Shown one piece after another: positions 9,135 through 17,155 of a stretch of 64,000 bases of DNA (its first letter is position 1; each line of letters begins with the position of its first letter). This DNA is from Elusimicrobiota bacterium. GTDB lineage: Bacteria; Elusimicrobiota; Elusimicrobia; FEN-1173. The position numbers were made by a program, and so were the translations under genes. Where the stretch lies: contig JADKIY010000002.1 in NCBI GenBank assembly GCA_016722575.1, positions 620,001-684,000 of the forward strand, written 5' to 3'. The notes below the pieces were generated by a model. That model saw nothing but the letters and a program-made list of their open reading frames with translations. It ran no database searches and was not told where the DNA came from.

Positions 9135-9593
9135 TCAGTACTCGTCTTCTTCCCGGATGATTTTGAGGATTTCGTCGGCGGCTTTCGCGTCCCGAAGGGC
9201 CTGCCGGAAAAATTTGTCTTTGAGAAGCCGCGACACCTTGGCCAGAGCCTTCAGGTGGTTGCCGGCGGCGTCGATCGGGGCGGTGAGGAGGAACACGATG
9301 TGCACCGGTTCTCCGTCCAAGGCGTCGAAATCAATCCCGCGCTTGGAAATGCCCAGGGCGGCGGCCTGTTCGGGCACCGCGGCCGTCTTGCCGTGCGGGA
9401 TGGCCACGCCCTGGCCGATGCCCGTGGACCCGAGCGCTTCCCGGTCCATCAGGGTCTTGACCATGGCGGACGGGTCCGGCAATTTGCCGGCCTGGGCCAA
9501 CAAGCGGCACATTTCCTCGAGCGCGTCTTTTTTGGTGCGCGCGGTGAGGTCCACCGAAATCGCGTGGGGCGATAAAATGTCGATCAGCTTCAT
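9135..9593 (-). CDS. ptsN: PTS EIIA-Ntr-like regulatory protein (PtsN)
   Basis: 152 residues of the fructose/nitrogen EIIA fold. The phosphorylated His is about residue 67 in GIGQGVAIPHGKT. The sequence continues with a mannitol/fructose-type EIIA core (GIDFDALDGEPVHIVFLLTAP). Proteins of this type act in regulation, not transport. It is the gene after hpf and before hprK, the classical ptsN neighbourhood. The N-terminal MKLIDILSPHAI is in keeping with the family, supporting the ATG at 9593. Confidence 0.93.
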   Translation of the reverse strand: MKLIDILSPHAISVDLTARTKKDALEEMCRLLAQAGKLPDPSAMVKTLMDREALGSTGIGQGVAIPHGKTAAVPEQAAALGISKRGIDFDALDGEPVHIVFLLTAPIDAAGNHLKALAKVSRLLKDKFFRQALRDAKAADEILKIIREEDEY

Positions 9594-9625
9594 GGGGGGC
9601 GCGTCCTCGGTCGGGGCCGGGCGAC

Positions 9626-10159
9626 TCAGAGATTCGGCTCCAAGAGGCCGTAGGTCCCGTCTTTTCGTCGATAAATCACTTTGAGCGTTTCGCTCTCGTC
9701 AAAGAAAAGCAGGAAATCAAATTCGCCGTCGCCCAACTCCTGGGCGGCCCCGGCCACCGACAAAAATTTCGGCGTCACGCGGCTGATGCGCGTGAGCACG
9801 GGCTCCCGGGGCGGCACGGGGGCGGCGAACCGGTCGGCGCCGCGCTCCTCGCCGGGCTTGGAACCCCGCCGACCGCGAACGCGGCGGTCTTTTTCGCGGG
9901 ACAAATGTTTTTGGAGTTTTTCCGCCGCCAAATCGATGGCCGCGTAGAGATCGCCGGCCACTTCCCGGGCGCGAAAATCGTGGTGCCCCTGGGCGTGGAC
10001 AACCACTTCGGCGCTGTGCCGATGTTTTTCGACGGAAAGAATGACTTGGGCGCGGAGGACGATCTCGAAATGTCGGGCGACCCGTTCCAATTTCTTGCGC
10101 GCGTAGTCGGCCAGCGCGGGGGTTAATTCAATGTGCCGGGCCGTGATGTGAATCTGCAT
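9626..10159 (-). CDS. hpf: Long-form ribosome hibernation promoting factor
   Basis: About 177 residues. The N-terminal sigma54-modulation/S30AE domain begins MQIHITARHIELTPALADYA. A charged, arginine-rich linker (about residues 95-125) leads to the C-terminal dimerisation domain ending VIYRRKDGTYGLLEPNL, the signature of long HPF that drives 100S ribosome formation. An in-frame ATG at 10168 exists, but AAGGA lies 8 bases before the ATG at 10159, so the shorter start is preferred. It heads the minus-strand PTS operon behind a clear promoter. Confidence 0.93.
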   Translation of the reverse strand: MQIHITARHIELTPALADYARKKLERVARHFEIVLRAQVILSVEKHRHSAEVVVHAQGHHDFRAREVAGDLYAAIDLAAEKLQKHLSREKDRRVRGRRGSKPGEERGADRFAAPVPPREPVLTRISRVTPKFLSVAGAAQELGDGEFDFLLFFDESETLKVIYRRKDGTYGLLEPNL

Positions 10160-10200
10160 GGCGGTCATCCTTCGATAAAAACGGGTATTGAAATCAGCTC

Positions 10201-10229
10201 ACTTTACAATTTCACCCACGGGGTGTCAA
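10201..10229 (-). promoter_or_regulatory. Sigma70-type promoter for hpf-ptsN-hprK-PTS operon
   Basis: On the minus strand TTGACA (10224-10229) and TAAAGT (10201-10206) are separated by exactly 17 bases. Transcription would start near 10194, giving a leader of about 35 bases with a Shine-Dalgarno before the hpf ATG. The spacer resembles that of the Rieske-operon promoter at 49718. Confidence 0.75.
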
Positions 10230-10293
10230 ATCCGGGCCCCCGCGCGCTTCCGTCTCAATTTGAAACGCCCCGCGCCGCGCGGGAACCGGCCGG

Positions 10294-11013
10294 TCAAAGA
10301 TGAAACTTTTCCCCCAGATAAACCCGGCGCGCTTCGGCGGATTGCAAAAGTTCCTGGGCTTTTCCGTGCACCAAAATTTTTCCGGCGTAGATAATGTAGG
10401 CGCGGTCGACGATTTCGAGGGTCGCCTGAACGTTGTGATCGGTGATCAGGAGGCCCAGGCCCCGCGTTTTGAGTTCGCCCAGCACCTGCTGAATGTCGTT
10501 AACGGCGAGCGGGTCGATGCCGACGAAGGGTTCGTCCAACAGCAGATAGCGGGGATCGGTGGTGAGGGCCCGGGCGATTTCCGTGCGACGTTTTTCACCG
10601 CCGGACAGCGTGTGGGCCATCTGCTTCGCCAGCCGGGTCAAACCGAGGTCCGCCAACAACCGGTCGCGCTTCTCGGTCCGTTGGGCCGGCGAAAGCGGCG
10701 TGTGCTCCAGGATGGCGTTCAGGTTGTCTTCCACGGAAAGCCGTCGAAAAATGGACGGTTCCTGGGCCAAATACCCGAGCCCCGCCCGGGCCCGGCGGTA
10801 CATCGGCAAGGCCGACACGTCCCGATCGTCGATGAGGATGCGCCCGCCGTCCGGCCGGACGAGGCCGACGGTCATGTAAAAGCTGGTTGTTTTGCCGGCG
10901 CCGTTCGGCCCCAATAGGCCCACGATTTCGCCGGGGTGCACCTCCACGGAAACGCCGTCCACGACGAAACGGGAGCCGTAACTTTTCCGAAGGTCTTCAG
11001 CGCGCAGGGCCAC
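10294..11013 (-). CDS. lptB: LPS export ABC transporter ATP-binding protein LptB
   Basis: 239 residues. Walker A GPNGAGKTTSFYM, the LptB-type Q-loop LAQEPSIFRRLSVEDNL, signature LSGGEKRRTEIARAL and Walker B LLLDEPFVGIDP are all present. It powers lipopolysaccharide extraction from the inner membrane with LptFG, which are not in this window. The start is a GTG 17 bases inside the lptA 3' end. It is the last gene of the kds-lpt operon; in many diderms rpoN follows here, but the next gene downstream (after a 125-base gap with a promoter) is hpf. Confidence 0.95.
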   Translation of the reverse strand: MALRAEDLRKSYGSRFVVDGVSVEVHPGEIVGLLGPNGAGKTTSFYMTVGLVRPDGGRILIDDRDVSALPMYRRARAGLGYLAQEPSIFRRLSVEDNLNAILEHTPLSPAQRTEKRDRLLADLGLTRLAKQMAHTLSGGEKRRTEIARALTTDPRYLLLDEPFVGIDPLAVNDIQQVLGELKTRGLGLLITDHNVQATLEIVDRAYIIYAGKILVHGKAQELLQSAEARRVYLGEKFHL

Positions 11014-11950
11014 GGGTTTTCTTTTTCTCCTTTTTCAATTTGGACTCGACCGCCGCGGTCTTGGCCTCAAACAGCACCCGGGCCATGGCGTTCCGTTCGA
11101 CCACGAGACGCCGCGTGGCGGGGCGGTAGGTCATGACCTCGCCCGACACGTCGCGGATTTCCCGGCCCAGGGTTTGACGGCAAAAGGGACGGTCCGATTC
11201 CGAGGGGGGCATCGTGTTCGAAAACCCCGGCGGCGGACGAAAACCGTCCTCCAAGGTCAACCGGCCCTCCCGCCCGTCAAAAAGAGCTCGTCCGGACCAC
11301 AATTCCGTGCGCCGGGGACGGGGCGCCGATTCCTCGGAGCGGATGAACACCCCGCCGCCCGCGTCGGCCATGGAAGGCGGGGCGCTGGACTCCGCCACGC
11401 CGCCCGACCGATCCTGAAAAAACGTGATGCGTTGGGCTTCCAGTTGGAAGCGCAATTCCTTTTTTCCGTCGGGCAGAACCATCGCCCGCGTCGCCCGGGC
11501 CGGCGCGGACACGCCCCACAACGTGCCGGAGGAATTGGAGGTGTCGTAGGCCGCCTCGTCCCCCCAGGCCTCCCAGGTCAAATTTTCGACGGGGTTGTTC
11601 CGACTCATGGCCACGTGGCCCCAGGCGCGGGCCACGGTGTTGCCCTCCTCCGTCACCACCCGGTCCGCCGTGAGGCGGTCGCCTTCGCGGGTCAAGGTTA
11701 CCTCGCCCGTAAATTCCACGGCCCGGCCCCGTTGAAGCACCTGAACTTTTTTGCTCGTGATCACGGTTTTGGGCGGCGGGGCCACGGGCCCCGCGCCGAT
11801 CGAAACCGCCGGGGTCGGAATCACCACGACCGCCGCCGAGGTGGAGGCCGCCCCGGGCGCCGCCCCGTTCGAAAAGCCGACGGCCGCCGATTCCGCGGCG
11901 CGGAGAGGCGCCGCGCCCACGCACAGCGTCAAACACAAAATTCGTTTCAT
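10997..11950 (-). CDS. lptA: LptA/OstA-like periplasmic LPS transport protein
   Basis: 317 residues with an N-terminal signal peptide (about residues 1-18, MKRILCLTLCVGAAPLRAA). A low-complexity Ala/Pro/Val segment (about 25-60) precedes OstA-type beta repeats starting TSKKVQVLQRGRAVEFTGEV, with DRLTADRVVTEEG typical of the OstA fold. It would bridge the periplasm between LptC and the outer-membrane LptD. The basic tail ends in KLKKEKKKTRGPAR. Longer than E. coli LptA (about 185), so probably two OstA-like units. Flanking lptC and lptB support the assignment, which is less certain from sequence alone. Confidence 0.8.
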   Translation of the reverse strand: MKRILCLTLCVGAAPLRAAESAAVGFSNGAAPGAASTSAAVVVIPTPAVSIGAGPVAPPPKTVITSKKVQVLQRGRAVEFTGEVTLTREGDRLTADRVVTEEGNTVARAWGHVAMSRNNPVENLTWEAWGDEAAYDTSNSSGTLWGVSAPARATRAMVLPDGKKELRFQLEAQRITFFQDRSGGVAESSAPPSMADAGGGVFIRSEESAPRPRRTELWSGRALFDGREGRLTLEDGFRPPPGFSNTMPPSESDRPFCRQTLGREIRDVSGEVMTYRPATRRLVVERNAMARVLFEAKTAAVESKLKKEKKKTRGPAR

Positions 11951-12492
11951 CGGGGACGCAGACGCTTGGCGTCTTCGCCGGCGATCTCGCCCCGCTGGCG
12001 GCGGATTTCAATGGTCGACAAATCCCGGGTCGCTTCCCAGCCGACGCCGCGCACCCGGGACCGGCCCCGGGTGATGACGACCGGCGCCGTGGAGACCAAC
12101 CGGTCGGCCACGCTGTCGAAGCGCATCCATTCGCTTTCCAGCCGGGCGCCCTCCGTGGAGACCAGCACCACGCCGCCCCCGGCCCACAGGTCCCGGGTGG
12201 CGGTGTCGAGCCGTCCCCGGGCCGCGGTCACCGACGAACTGGGACGGTTTTTTTCAAAAAAGCGCAGGCGGGGGGCCGCCAATTCCACCCGGTGGTCGTC
12301 GTCGTAAATATCCGCCCGGGGAGACCGCAGGGACCAGGACCGCTCCGCCCCCTGGTAGGTGTCCATCACGAAATCGCGAATGACCTGGTCCGGCATCGCC
12401 GGAGCGACAACGCCGGAGGGCGCCGCCGGTCCGCCGCAAGCCGCGGCCCCGATCAACGTCAGGGCGGCGAGCGCGGCCGGTCCCCGGGTCAC
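11947..12492 (-). CDS. lptC: LptC-like lipoprotein
   Basis: 181 residues. A signal peptide with a lipobox-like end (GAAAC, Cys19) suggests membrane anchoring by a lipid, instead of the single N-terminal helix of E. coli LptC. The rest resembles the LptC/OstA beta fold: VRDF-type start (PDQVIRDFVMDTYQGAERSW), ADIYDDDHRVELAAPRLRFFEKN, then VTAARGRLDTATRDLWAGGGVVLVS. Starts at GTG 12492 overlapping kdsC and overlaps lptA by 4 bases. Position between kdsC and lptA matches the conserved kdsD-kdsC-lptC-lptA-lptB order. Confidence 0.8.
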   Translation of the reverse strand: MTRGPAALAALTLIGAAACGGPAAPSGVVAPAMPDQVIRDFVMDTYQGAERSWSLRSPRADIYDDDHRVELAAPRLRFFEKNRPSSSVTAARGRLDTATRDLWAGGGVVLVSTEGARLESEWMRFDSVADRLVSTAPVVITRGRSRVRGVGWEATRDLSTIEIRRQRGEIAGEDAKRLRPR

Positions 12493-13058
12493 GGGTTGGG
12501 CCGACGGCGTGGATTTTCAAATTGGGCGACGACTTCGGCCATCCGCCCTTGGACGGTCAACACCCGGTCCACCACTTCCCGCAGGGCGCCCCGGCCTCCG
12601 GCCGCCCGGGTGACCCAGTGGCAGGCTCTCTTGACCTCGGGGTGGGCGTCGGCGGGGCACACCGCCACGCCGGCCCGCCGCAGGGCGGGCAGGTCCACCA
12701 AATCGTCCCCCATAAAAAGGGATTCGGCGGCGCTCAATTTCAGCTTGGCCAGAGTTTCCTCCAACGCCAACCCTTTGTGATCGCAATTCTGGTGGAGGAC
12801 GGCCACGCCGACTTCCTGGGCCCGGTCCGCCACCTGGCGGGATTTCCGCCCCGTGATCCACGCAACGGGATAACGCGCGCCCAACCGCTTTAAAATAAAA
12901 AAAGCGATGCGGTCTTTGACGTTCCACACCTTCACTTCTTCGCCGGAGTTCAAAACGATGATGCCGCCGTCGGTCAAAACGCCGTCGACGTCCATGGCGA
13001 AAAGCCGGACGCGTTGGAGCCGTTGATTCAGGGAGCCGCCGATTTTTTTATTCCCCAA
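12489..13058 (-). CDS. kdsC: 3-deoxy-D-manno-octulosonate 8-phosphate phosphatase
   Basis: 189 residues of the small HAD phosphatase family. FAMDVDGVLTDGG carries the nucleophilic Asp and the DxD general acid. WNVKDRIAFFILKRLG, WITGRKSRQVADRA and FMGDDLVDLPAL are KdsC/YrbI signatures. It makes Kdo from Kdo-8-phosphate. Only a TTG (13058) gives a sensible start; it overlaps the kdsD 3' end by 11 bases. C-terminal tail beyond about residue 170 is variable. Confidence 0.93.
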   Translation of the reverse strand: MGNKKIGGSLNQRLQRVRLFAMDVDGVLTDGGIIVLNSGEEVKVWNVKDRIAFFILKRLGARYPVAWITGRKSRQVADRAQEVGVAVLHQNCDHKGLALEETLAKLKLSAAESLFMGDDLVDLPALRRAGVAVCPADAHPEVKRACHWVTRAAGGRGALREVVDRVLTVQGRMAEVVAQFENPRRRPNP

Positions 13059-14022
13059 GGCCTTCCTCCAACAAATCCTTTTCGTCCAGCAGGCCCACGG
13101 GACGGCCCCGGCGGTCCACCACGGGGAAATTGTCCAGCCCGAATTGACGGAAGAGCCCCGCCACGGCGGCCGCCAGATCCTCCGGGGCCACGGTGCGGGG
13201 CGATCGCGTCATGACCGCGGTCAGGGGGCGGGACAAGATCGAAGGGTCGGAGGGCAACCGGCGTCGCAGATCGCCGTCGGTGAACACCCCGACCAGCCGG
13301 CCCCGGCCGTCCACCACCGACGCCGCGCCCACGCGGGTGTTCGTCATCACTTGAAGAGCGTCGGACACTTTCTTGGTTTGGGACACCAGCGGGTTTTCGG
13401 CCCCCTTCCGCATCAAATCCTTGACGCGCAACAGGAGACGTTTTCCGAGGGACCCCGCCGGGTGGAGGCGGGCGAAATCCTCCCGGCCGAAGCCGCGCAT
13501 TTCCATGACCAGAAGCGCCAGCGCGTCGCCCAGGGCGAGCATGGCGGTGGTGGAGGCGGTGGGGGTGATGTTGAAGGGGCAGGCTTCCTCGGGCACCGCG
13601 GTGTTGATGATCAAGTCCGCCGCGCGCCCCAAGGCGGAGCGGGGCCGGCCGGTGAGGCCGATCAGGAACACGCCGCGCTCCCGCAGGAACGCCAAAATTT
13701 TGTTGAGCTCCTCGGTTTCCCCCGAATGGGAAAGGGCCAGGACGGTGTCCCCCGGGCGGATCATGCCCAGGTCGCCGTGCAGGCTTTCCGTCGGGTGGAC
13801 GAAGTAGGCGGGGGTGCCGGTCGAGGCCAGGGTCGCGGCGAGCTTCCGCCCGATCAACCCCGATTTGCCGATGCCCATGACCACCACGCGGCCCTTGGTG
13901 GCCTTGAGCCGCTGGGCGGCTTTGAAAAAGGAAGCGTCCAAATGGCGCGCCTGGGCGGCCACGGCCCGGGACTCGATGGCCAGGGTGCGCCGGGCGCGGG
14001 CGCGCCAGCCGGACGCGTTCAT
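13048..14022 (-). CDS. kdsD: Arabinose-5-phosphate isomerase
   Basis: 324 residues. The SIS domain (about 30-170) shows GIGKSGLIGRKLAATLASTG and LSHSGETEEL, and two CBS domains (about 200-320) follow, with GVFTDGDLRRRL and VGLLDEKDLL. It converts ribulose-5-phosphate to arabinose-5-phosphate, the first step toward Kdo. It starts at ATG 14022 overlapping a small membrane protein gene by 4 bases. Confidence 0.95.
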   Translation of the reverse strand: MNASGWRARARRTLAIESRAVAAQARHLDASFFKAAQRLKATKGRVVVMGIGKSGLIGRKLAATLASTGTPAYFVHPTESLHGDLGMIRPGDTVLALSHSGETEELNKILAFLRERGVFLIGLTGRPRSALGRAADLIINTAVPEEACPFNITPTASTTAMLALGDALALLVMEMRGFGREDFARLHPAGSLGKRLLLRVKDLMRKGAENPLVSQTKKVSDALQVMTNTRVGAASVVDGRGRLVGVFTDGDLRRRLPSDPSILSRPLTAVMTRSPRTVAPEDLAAAVAGLFRQFGLDNFPVVDRRGRPVGLLDEKDLLEEGLGE

Positions 14023-14219
14023 TTTTTGAGCCAGGGGGTCATCTCCGGCGGAATGTCGCGGAGGCGGTAGGGTTCCGGGAGGCGCGAGAGGAAATGATCC
14101 ACCGCGAAAAACACGATGGTCAACAGGAGGTAAATCACCGCCAGGGTTTTTAGGTGCCAGGCCCAGGTCGGCCGCCAGAGGACCGGCGCGGTTTCGGGAG
14201 CGGTTTTGGTTTGTTTCAT
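14019..14219 (-). CDS. Small single-pass membrane protein in the Kdo cluster
   Basis: 66 residues, not recognised. The N-terminal ~20 residues are hydrophilic. A hydrophobic helix follows (about 23-43, LKTLAVIYLLLTIVFFAVDHF), then a short basic/proline tail ending PPEMTPWLKK. It lies between kdsA (7 bases upstream) and kdsD (ATGA overlap), so it is certainly translated with them if real. LptC of proteobacteria is also a small bitopic protein here, but this one is too short and a separate lptC-like gene exists. Function unknown. Confidence 0.7.
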   Translation of the reverse strand: MKQTKTAPETAPVLWRPTWAWHLKTLAVIYLLLTIVFFAVDHFLSRLPEPYRLRDIPPEMTPWLKK

Positions 14220-14226
14220 CGGGACC

Positions 14227-15081
14227 TCACAGGAACGCGTTGTCGGTGAAACCCCGCCGTTTGACGAGGCGGTCCAGGGCTTGAAGGCGCCGCAACAGCT
14301 CCGGCACGTGGCGCAGGCGGACGGCGTTGGGTCCGTCGGACAGGGCCTTTTCCGGCTCGGGGTGGACTTCCATGAACACGGCGGCCACGCCCACGGCCAC
14401 CGCGGCCCGGGCCAGGGGGAAGATGAATTCCCGTTGCCCGCCGCTCGCCTTGCCCTGCCCGCCCGGCAACTGCACGGAGTGCGTGGCGTCGAAAACGATG
14501 GGCACGCCGTAGCCTTTCATGACTTCCAGGCTGCGCATGTCCACCACCAAATTGTTGTAACCGAAGGTCGCGCCCCGCTCGGTGAGCATCAGGCGTTCGC
14601 CGCCCGCGGCCCTGGCCTTTTCGACGATGTTGGCGGCTTCCCAGGGGGAAAGGAACTGGCCTTTTTTCACGTTCACGACCCGGCCGGACTTGATGGCGCC
14701 GACGACCAGGTCCGTCTGCCGGCAGAGGAAGGCGGGGATCTGCAGGACGTCCACCACGGCGGCCACGGGCGCGATGTCTTCCATGGCGTGAATGTCGGTC
14801 AGGACCGGGACGCCCAATTCCCGTTTGACCCGGGCCAAAATTTCCAGGCCTTCGCGCACGCCCACGCCCCGGTAGGAGCCGATGGAGGAGCGGTTGGCCT
14901 TGTCGTAGGAGCACTTGAAAATAAAGGGGATGCGGAGCTTGGCGGCGGTCTCCTTGAGGCTCTTGGCCACCCGGAGGGTCAGCTCTTCGGATTCGATGAC
15001 GCAGGGGCCCGCGATCAGCGCCAACGGGCGATCGTTGGCGAGGCGAAGGGGGCCGATGGAAACGACGTTGGTGGAAACCAT
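14227..15081 (-). CDS. kdsA: 3-deoxy-8-phosphooctulonate synthase
   Basis: About 284 residues. Condenses PEP with arabinose-5-phosphate. IAGPCVIESEELTLRVA, FKCSYDKANRSSIGSYRG and FDATHSVQLPGG are KdsA signatures. The ATG at 15081 (MVSTNVVSIG) matches the family; a longer frame to 15114 runs into the cold-shock gene terminator. It is the first gene of the kdsA-kdsD-kdsC-lpt operon. Confidence 0.95.
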   Translation of the reverse strand: MVSTNVVSIGPLRLANDRPLALIAGPCVIESEELTLRVAKSLKETAAKLRIPFIFKCSYDKANRSSIGSYRGVGVREGLEILARVKRELGVPVLTDIHAMEDIAPVAAVVDVLQIPAFLCRQTDLVVGAIKSGRVVNVKKGQFLSPWEAANIVEKARAAGGERLMLTERGATFGYNNLVVDMRSLEVMKGYGVPIVFDATHSVQLPGGQGKASGGQREFIFPLARAAVAVGVAAVFMEVHPEPEKALSDGPNAVRLRHVPELLRRLQALDRLVKRRGFTDNAFL

Positions 15082-15103
15082 GGTGGAGCGGACTATTCTA
15101 CAT

Positions 15104-15145
15104 AAAAAAGACACGCCCCCGCCGGGTTTCCCTGGCGGGGGCGTG
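15104..15145 (-). terminator. Rho-independent terminator of the cold-shock gene
   Basis: A 12-bp perfect stem (15112-15123 with 15134-15145) and a 10-base loop is followed on the minus strand by six T residues (15104-15109). It lies just after the cold-shock stop codon and ends transcription before kdsA. Confidence 0.9.
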
Positions 15146-15164
15146 CTTGAACAAGAGGCGAAAA

Positions 15165-15365
15165 TTACGCCGGTCGAACGTTAGCGGCCTGGAGCCCTTT
15201 GGGGCCTTTGGTCACTTCCAATTCCACCGCCTGCCCGTCATTCAAGGACTTGTAACCGTCGCCCTGAATGGCCGAGAAGTGGACGAACACGTCCTCTTGG
15301 CCGCCTTCCGGGGTGATGAAACCGAACCCCTTGGAGGCGTTGAACCATTTCACGATGCCTTTCAC
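15165..15365 (-). CDS. Cold-shock domain protein (CspA family)
   Basis: 66 residues, a complete CSD. RNP1 KGFGFIT and RNP2 VFVHF nucleic-acid-binding motifs are intact. The start is a GTG at 15365 (MKGIVKWFNASKG). It is a single-gene transcription unit with its own strong terminator. It acts as an RNA chaperone; a long upstream region could hold a structured leader as in other csp genes, but none was identified by sequence alone. Confidence 0.95.
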   Translation of the reverse strand: MKGIVKWFNASKGFGFITPEGGQEDVFVHFSAIQGDGYKSLNDGQAVELEVTKGPKGLQAANVRPA

Positions 15366-15828
15366 TGAAACATCACCATCCCATGCAAGATAGATTGCGA
15401 AGCGTCTTCCACAGCGAACCGCACATACAAAAAAACCGCGAGCCGCACTTTCCGACCCACGGGTTCACGATGGTGTCCCACTGAGAGGTACCGGAAGCCA
15501 ATCTTCAACTCTTACGGGACTCAGTATGGCATGTTTCCCGAAATAAGGGAAGGATTATTTACGTGCTATTGGTTTCTATCTGGCCCCGTTCCCATCCACG
15601 CACCCAAATGGACTCGGGCGGGCGAGCCCCTTGAACGCGCCCAAAATTCCGCGCTGTCCGTCCGGGCGAAAGAACCCTGAGCGACAATGGCAACCTTCGA
15701 TAAACGGTCCGCTGTGTTTCTTCGAAGCTTCTCTTCCCGGACGTGACTTGAGAACGCTCCGTTGCTGGGGAGAACGTCAAGGGCGCCTGATCCATTCCAG
15801 GGACGAAGAACCCAGGGGGTCCGTCCCA
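15366..15828. other. Intergenic region between divergent csp and pilin operons
   Basis: About 460 bases between the divergent cold-shock and prepilin genes. No convincing protein, tRNA or known riboswitch was seen. Overlapping open frames of 113-122 codons on both strands lack family features or ribosome sites. The csp-proximal part (15366-15480) is likely its 5' leader. Confidence 0.5.
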
Positions 15829-15857
15829 TTGAAAAAACCCAATGAGCGGGATATATA
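15829..15857 (+). promoter_or_regulatory. Sigma70-type promoter for the prepilin operon
   Basis: TTGAAA (15829-15834), a 17-base spacer and TATATA (15852-15857). The -10 ends 5 bases before the ATG at 15863, so the transcript would start at or next to the start codon (leaderless). This is one of several such cases in the window. Confidence 0.6.
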
Positions 15858-15862
15858 TATTT

Positions 15863-17155
15863 ATGGTCAAGAAGCGACCCCAAAACGACATAAAAACGCG
15901 GGGGCAATCGGCATGGATCATGCTGGTGTTTCTTCTATTGGTGACCGCCTTTCCGCTCCTCCTAAAAATTCGAACCGAGTCTCAAAAACAATCCTATAAA
16001 TCGGAAGTTTACGACCAAATGGCGGGCAATTTCGCCCAAGGGGCGGTGGAATTGGCCCACGCCTGGTTTCGAAAACAGGGTCCGGAGCGGGTGGCTTCGA
16101 TGGATGACCCCGTCGCCTACCCCTATCCCGACGCCGCTTTCTATCCGCGGGTGAGTTCCGCCACCGCGGCCTGTTGCACCTTGGACGAAAGCATCGGGCT
16201 GGTGGAGGAACAACTGGTCGATTCCGTCAAAAACCTATGGGTCCGGCTTGAGGCGCGCCGACAGTCAACGGACCCGTCCTCTTCCACCCGGGACCCCCTG
16301 GCGGTGCATGACATCACCGCCCTGCGTTACCCGGGGCACGCCAACGGCGAAGGGAAAGCCTGGGAAATCACAGGGATCGCCACCATTTTTGTTCGCTTGT
16401 CGACGGCCGTCCCCTACGATTGTTATCCGAACCGAAAAGTGTCGAACGCAAAAGCCTACGGAGAGATCCGCTTTTTAAACCTTCAATTGCCCGCGCCCGC
16501 CGCCATCTGGTCCAACGACATAAGCCGCGTGACCGGAAAGGGGGTGGTCCGGGGGGTCTCCGGAATCGGGATCGCCGGATCGACCGGCTCCTTGGCGATG
16601 GCGTCCGACCGGGTGTCGGGAACCCCGCCGACGATGATCGTCAATGCCACGGTCACGGTGGAAAGCGTGCTGGGGGTTTCGGCCGCGGAGTTCAAAGAGT
16701 TGGCCTGGTCCCGCAACGTGATGGGGGCCGAATTCTCCACCACCAGCGGGTATCGGGAAGGAGTGAGCGACCTTTGCAACAACAAGGCCGTCTACACGAC
16801 GTGCAAATTCGGATTGGGCGGAAGCGCCGGCACGCAGGGCCGCGATTCCATGAGCGTTGTTGAACTCGTGGAGTCCGACTCCGACCTCAACATCGGCGGA
16901 ATGATGTCGATGGTCGACACTTTGCAATCCGGCCTTTTCATTTGGAACAGCTCGAAAACCTTGACCTTGTCCCAATACTTCAGCCTGACGGGAGCGGTTG
17001 TTTTAACCGGCGGCGGCTCGCTCGTGGTCGATGAGGCCACCAACACCTTGTCGGTTTCCTACGACCCCGACAGGGTTCAGGACATATTCGAAAAAGCCTG
17101 CGGATATCTTCTCCTGCCCACGAGCGAACGGAGGATTTACAATGACTCGAACTAA
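15863..17155 (+). CDS. PilX/GspK-like minor prepilin candidate
   Basis: About 430 residues. A short basic N-terminus (MVKKRPQNDIKTRG) precedes one hydrophobic helix (about 17-37), as in type IV pilin-like proteins. The residue at the +5 position after Gly is not Glu, which is the exception found in GspK/PilX-type minor pilins. The rest is a large extracytoplasmic domain with several Cys residues and no recognised fold. It overlaps the next prepilin gene by 14 bases. An upstream in-frame ATG at 15842 is less likely given the promoter at 15829-15857. Role as a tip or assembly pseudopilin is inferred from context. Confidence 0.65.
   Translation: MVKKRPQNDIKTRGQSAWIMLVFLLLVTAFPLLLKIRTESQKQSYKSEVYDQMAGNFAQGAVELAHAWFRKQGPERVASMDDPVAYPYPDAAFYPRVSSATAACCTLDESIGLVEEQLVDSVKNLWVRLEARRQSTDPSSSTRDPLAVHDITALRYPGHANGEGKAWEITGIATIFVRLSTAVPYDCYPNRKVSNAKAYGEIRFLNLQLPAPAAIWSNDISRVTGKGVVRGVSGIGIAGSTGSLAMASDRVSGTPPTMIVNATVTVESVLGVSAAEFKELAWSRNVMGAEFSTTSGYREGVSDLCNNKAVYTTCKFGLGGSAGTQGRDSMSVVELVESDSDLNIGGMMSMVDTLQSGLFIWNSSKTLTLSQYFSLTGAVVLTGGGSLVVDEATNTLSVSYDPDRVQDIFEKACGYLLLPTSERRIYNDSN

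Noticed and set aside
15421..15540. Possible tRNA-like or other structured RNA near GGTTCACG
   Set aside because: No acceptor/anticodon arms can be paired around it.
15559..15921. Minus-strand open frames of 113-120 codons in the csp-pilin spacer
   Set aside because: No start signal, no family features, two overlapping alternatives; treated as non-coding.
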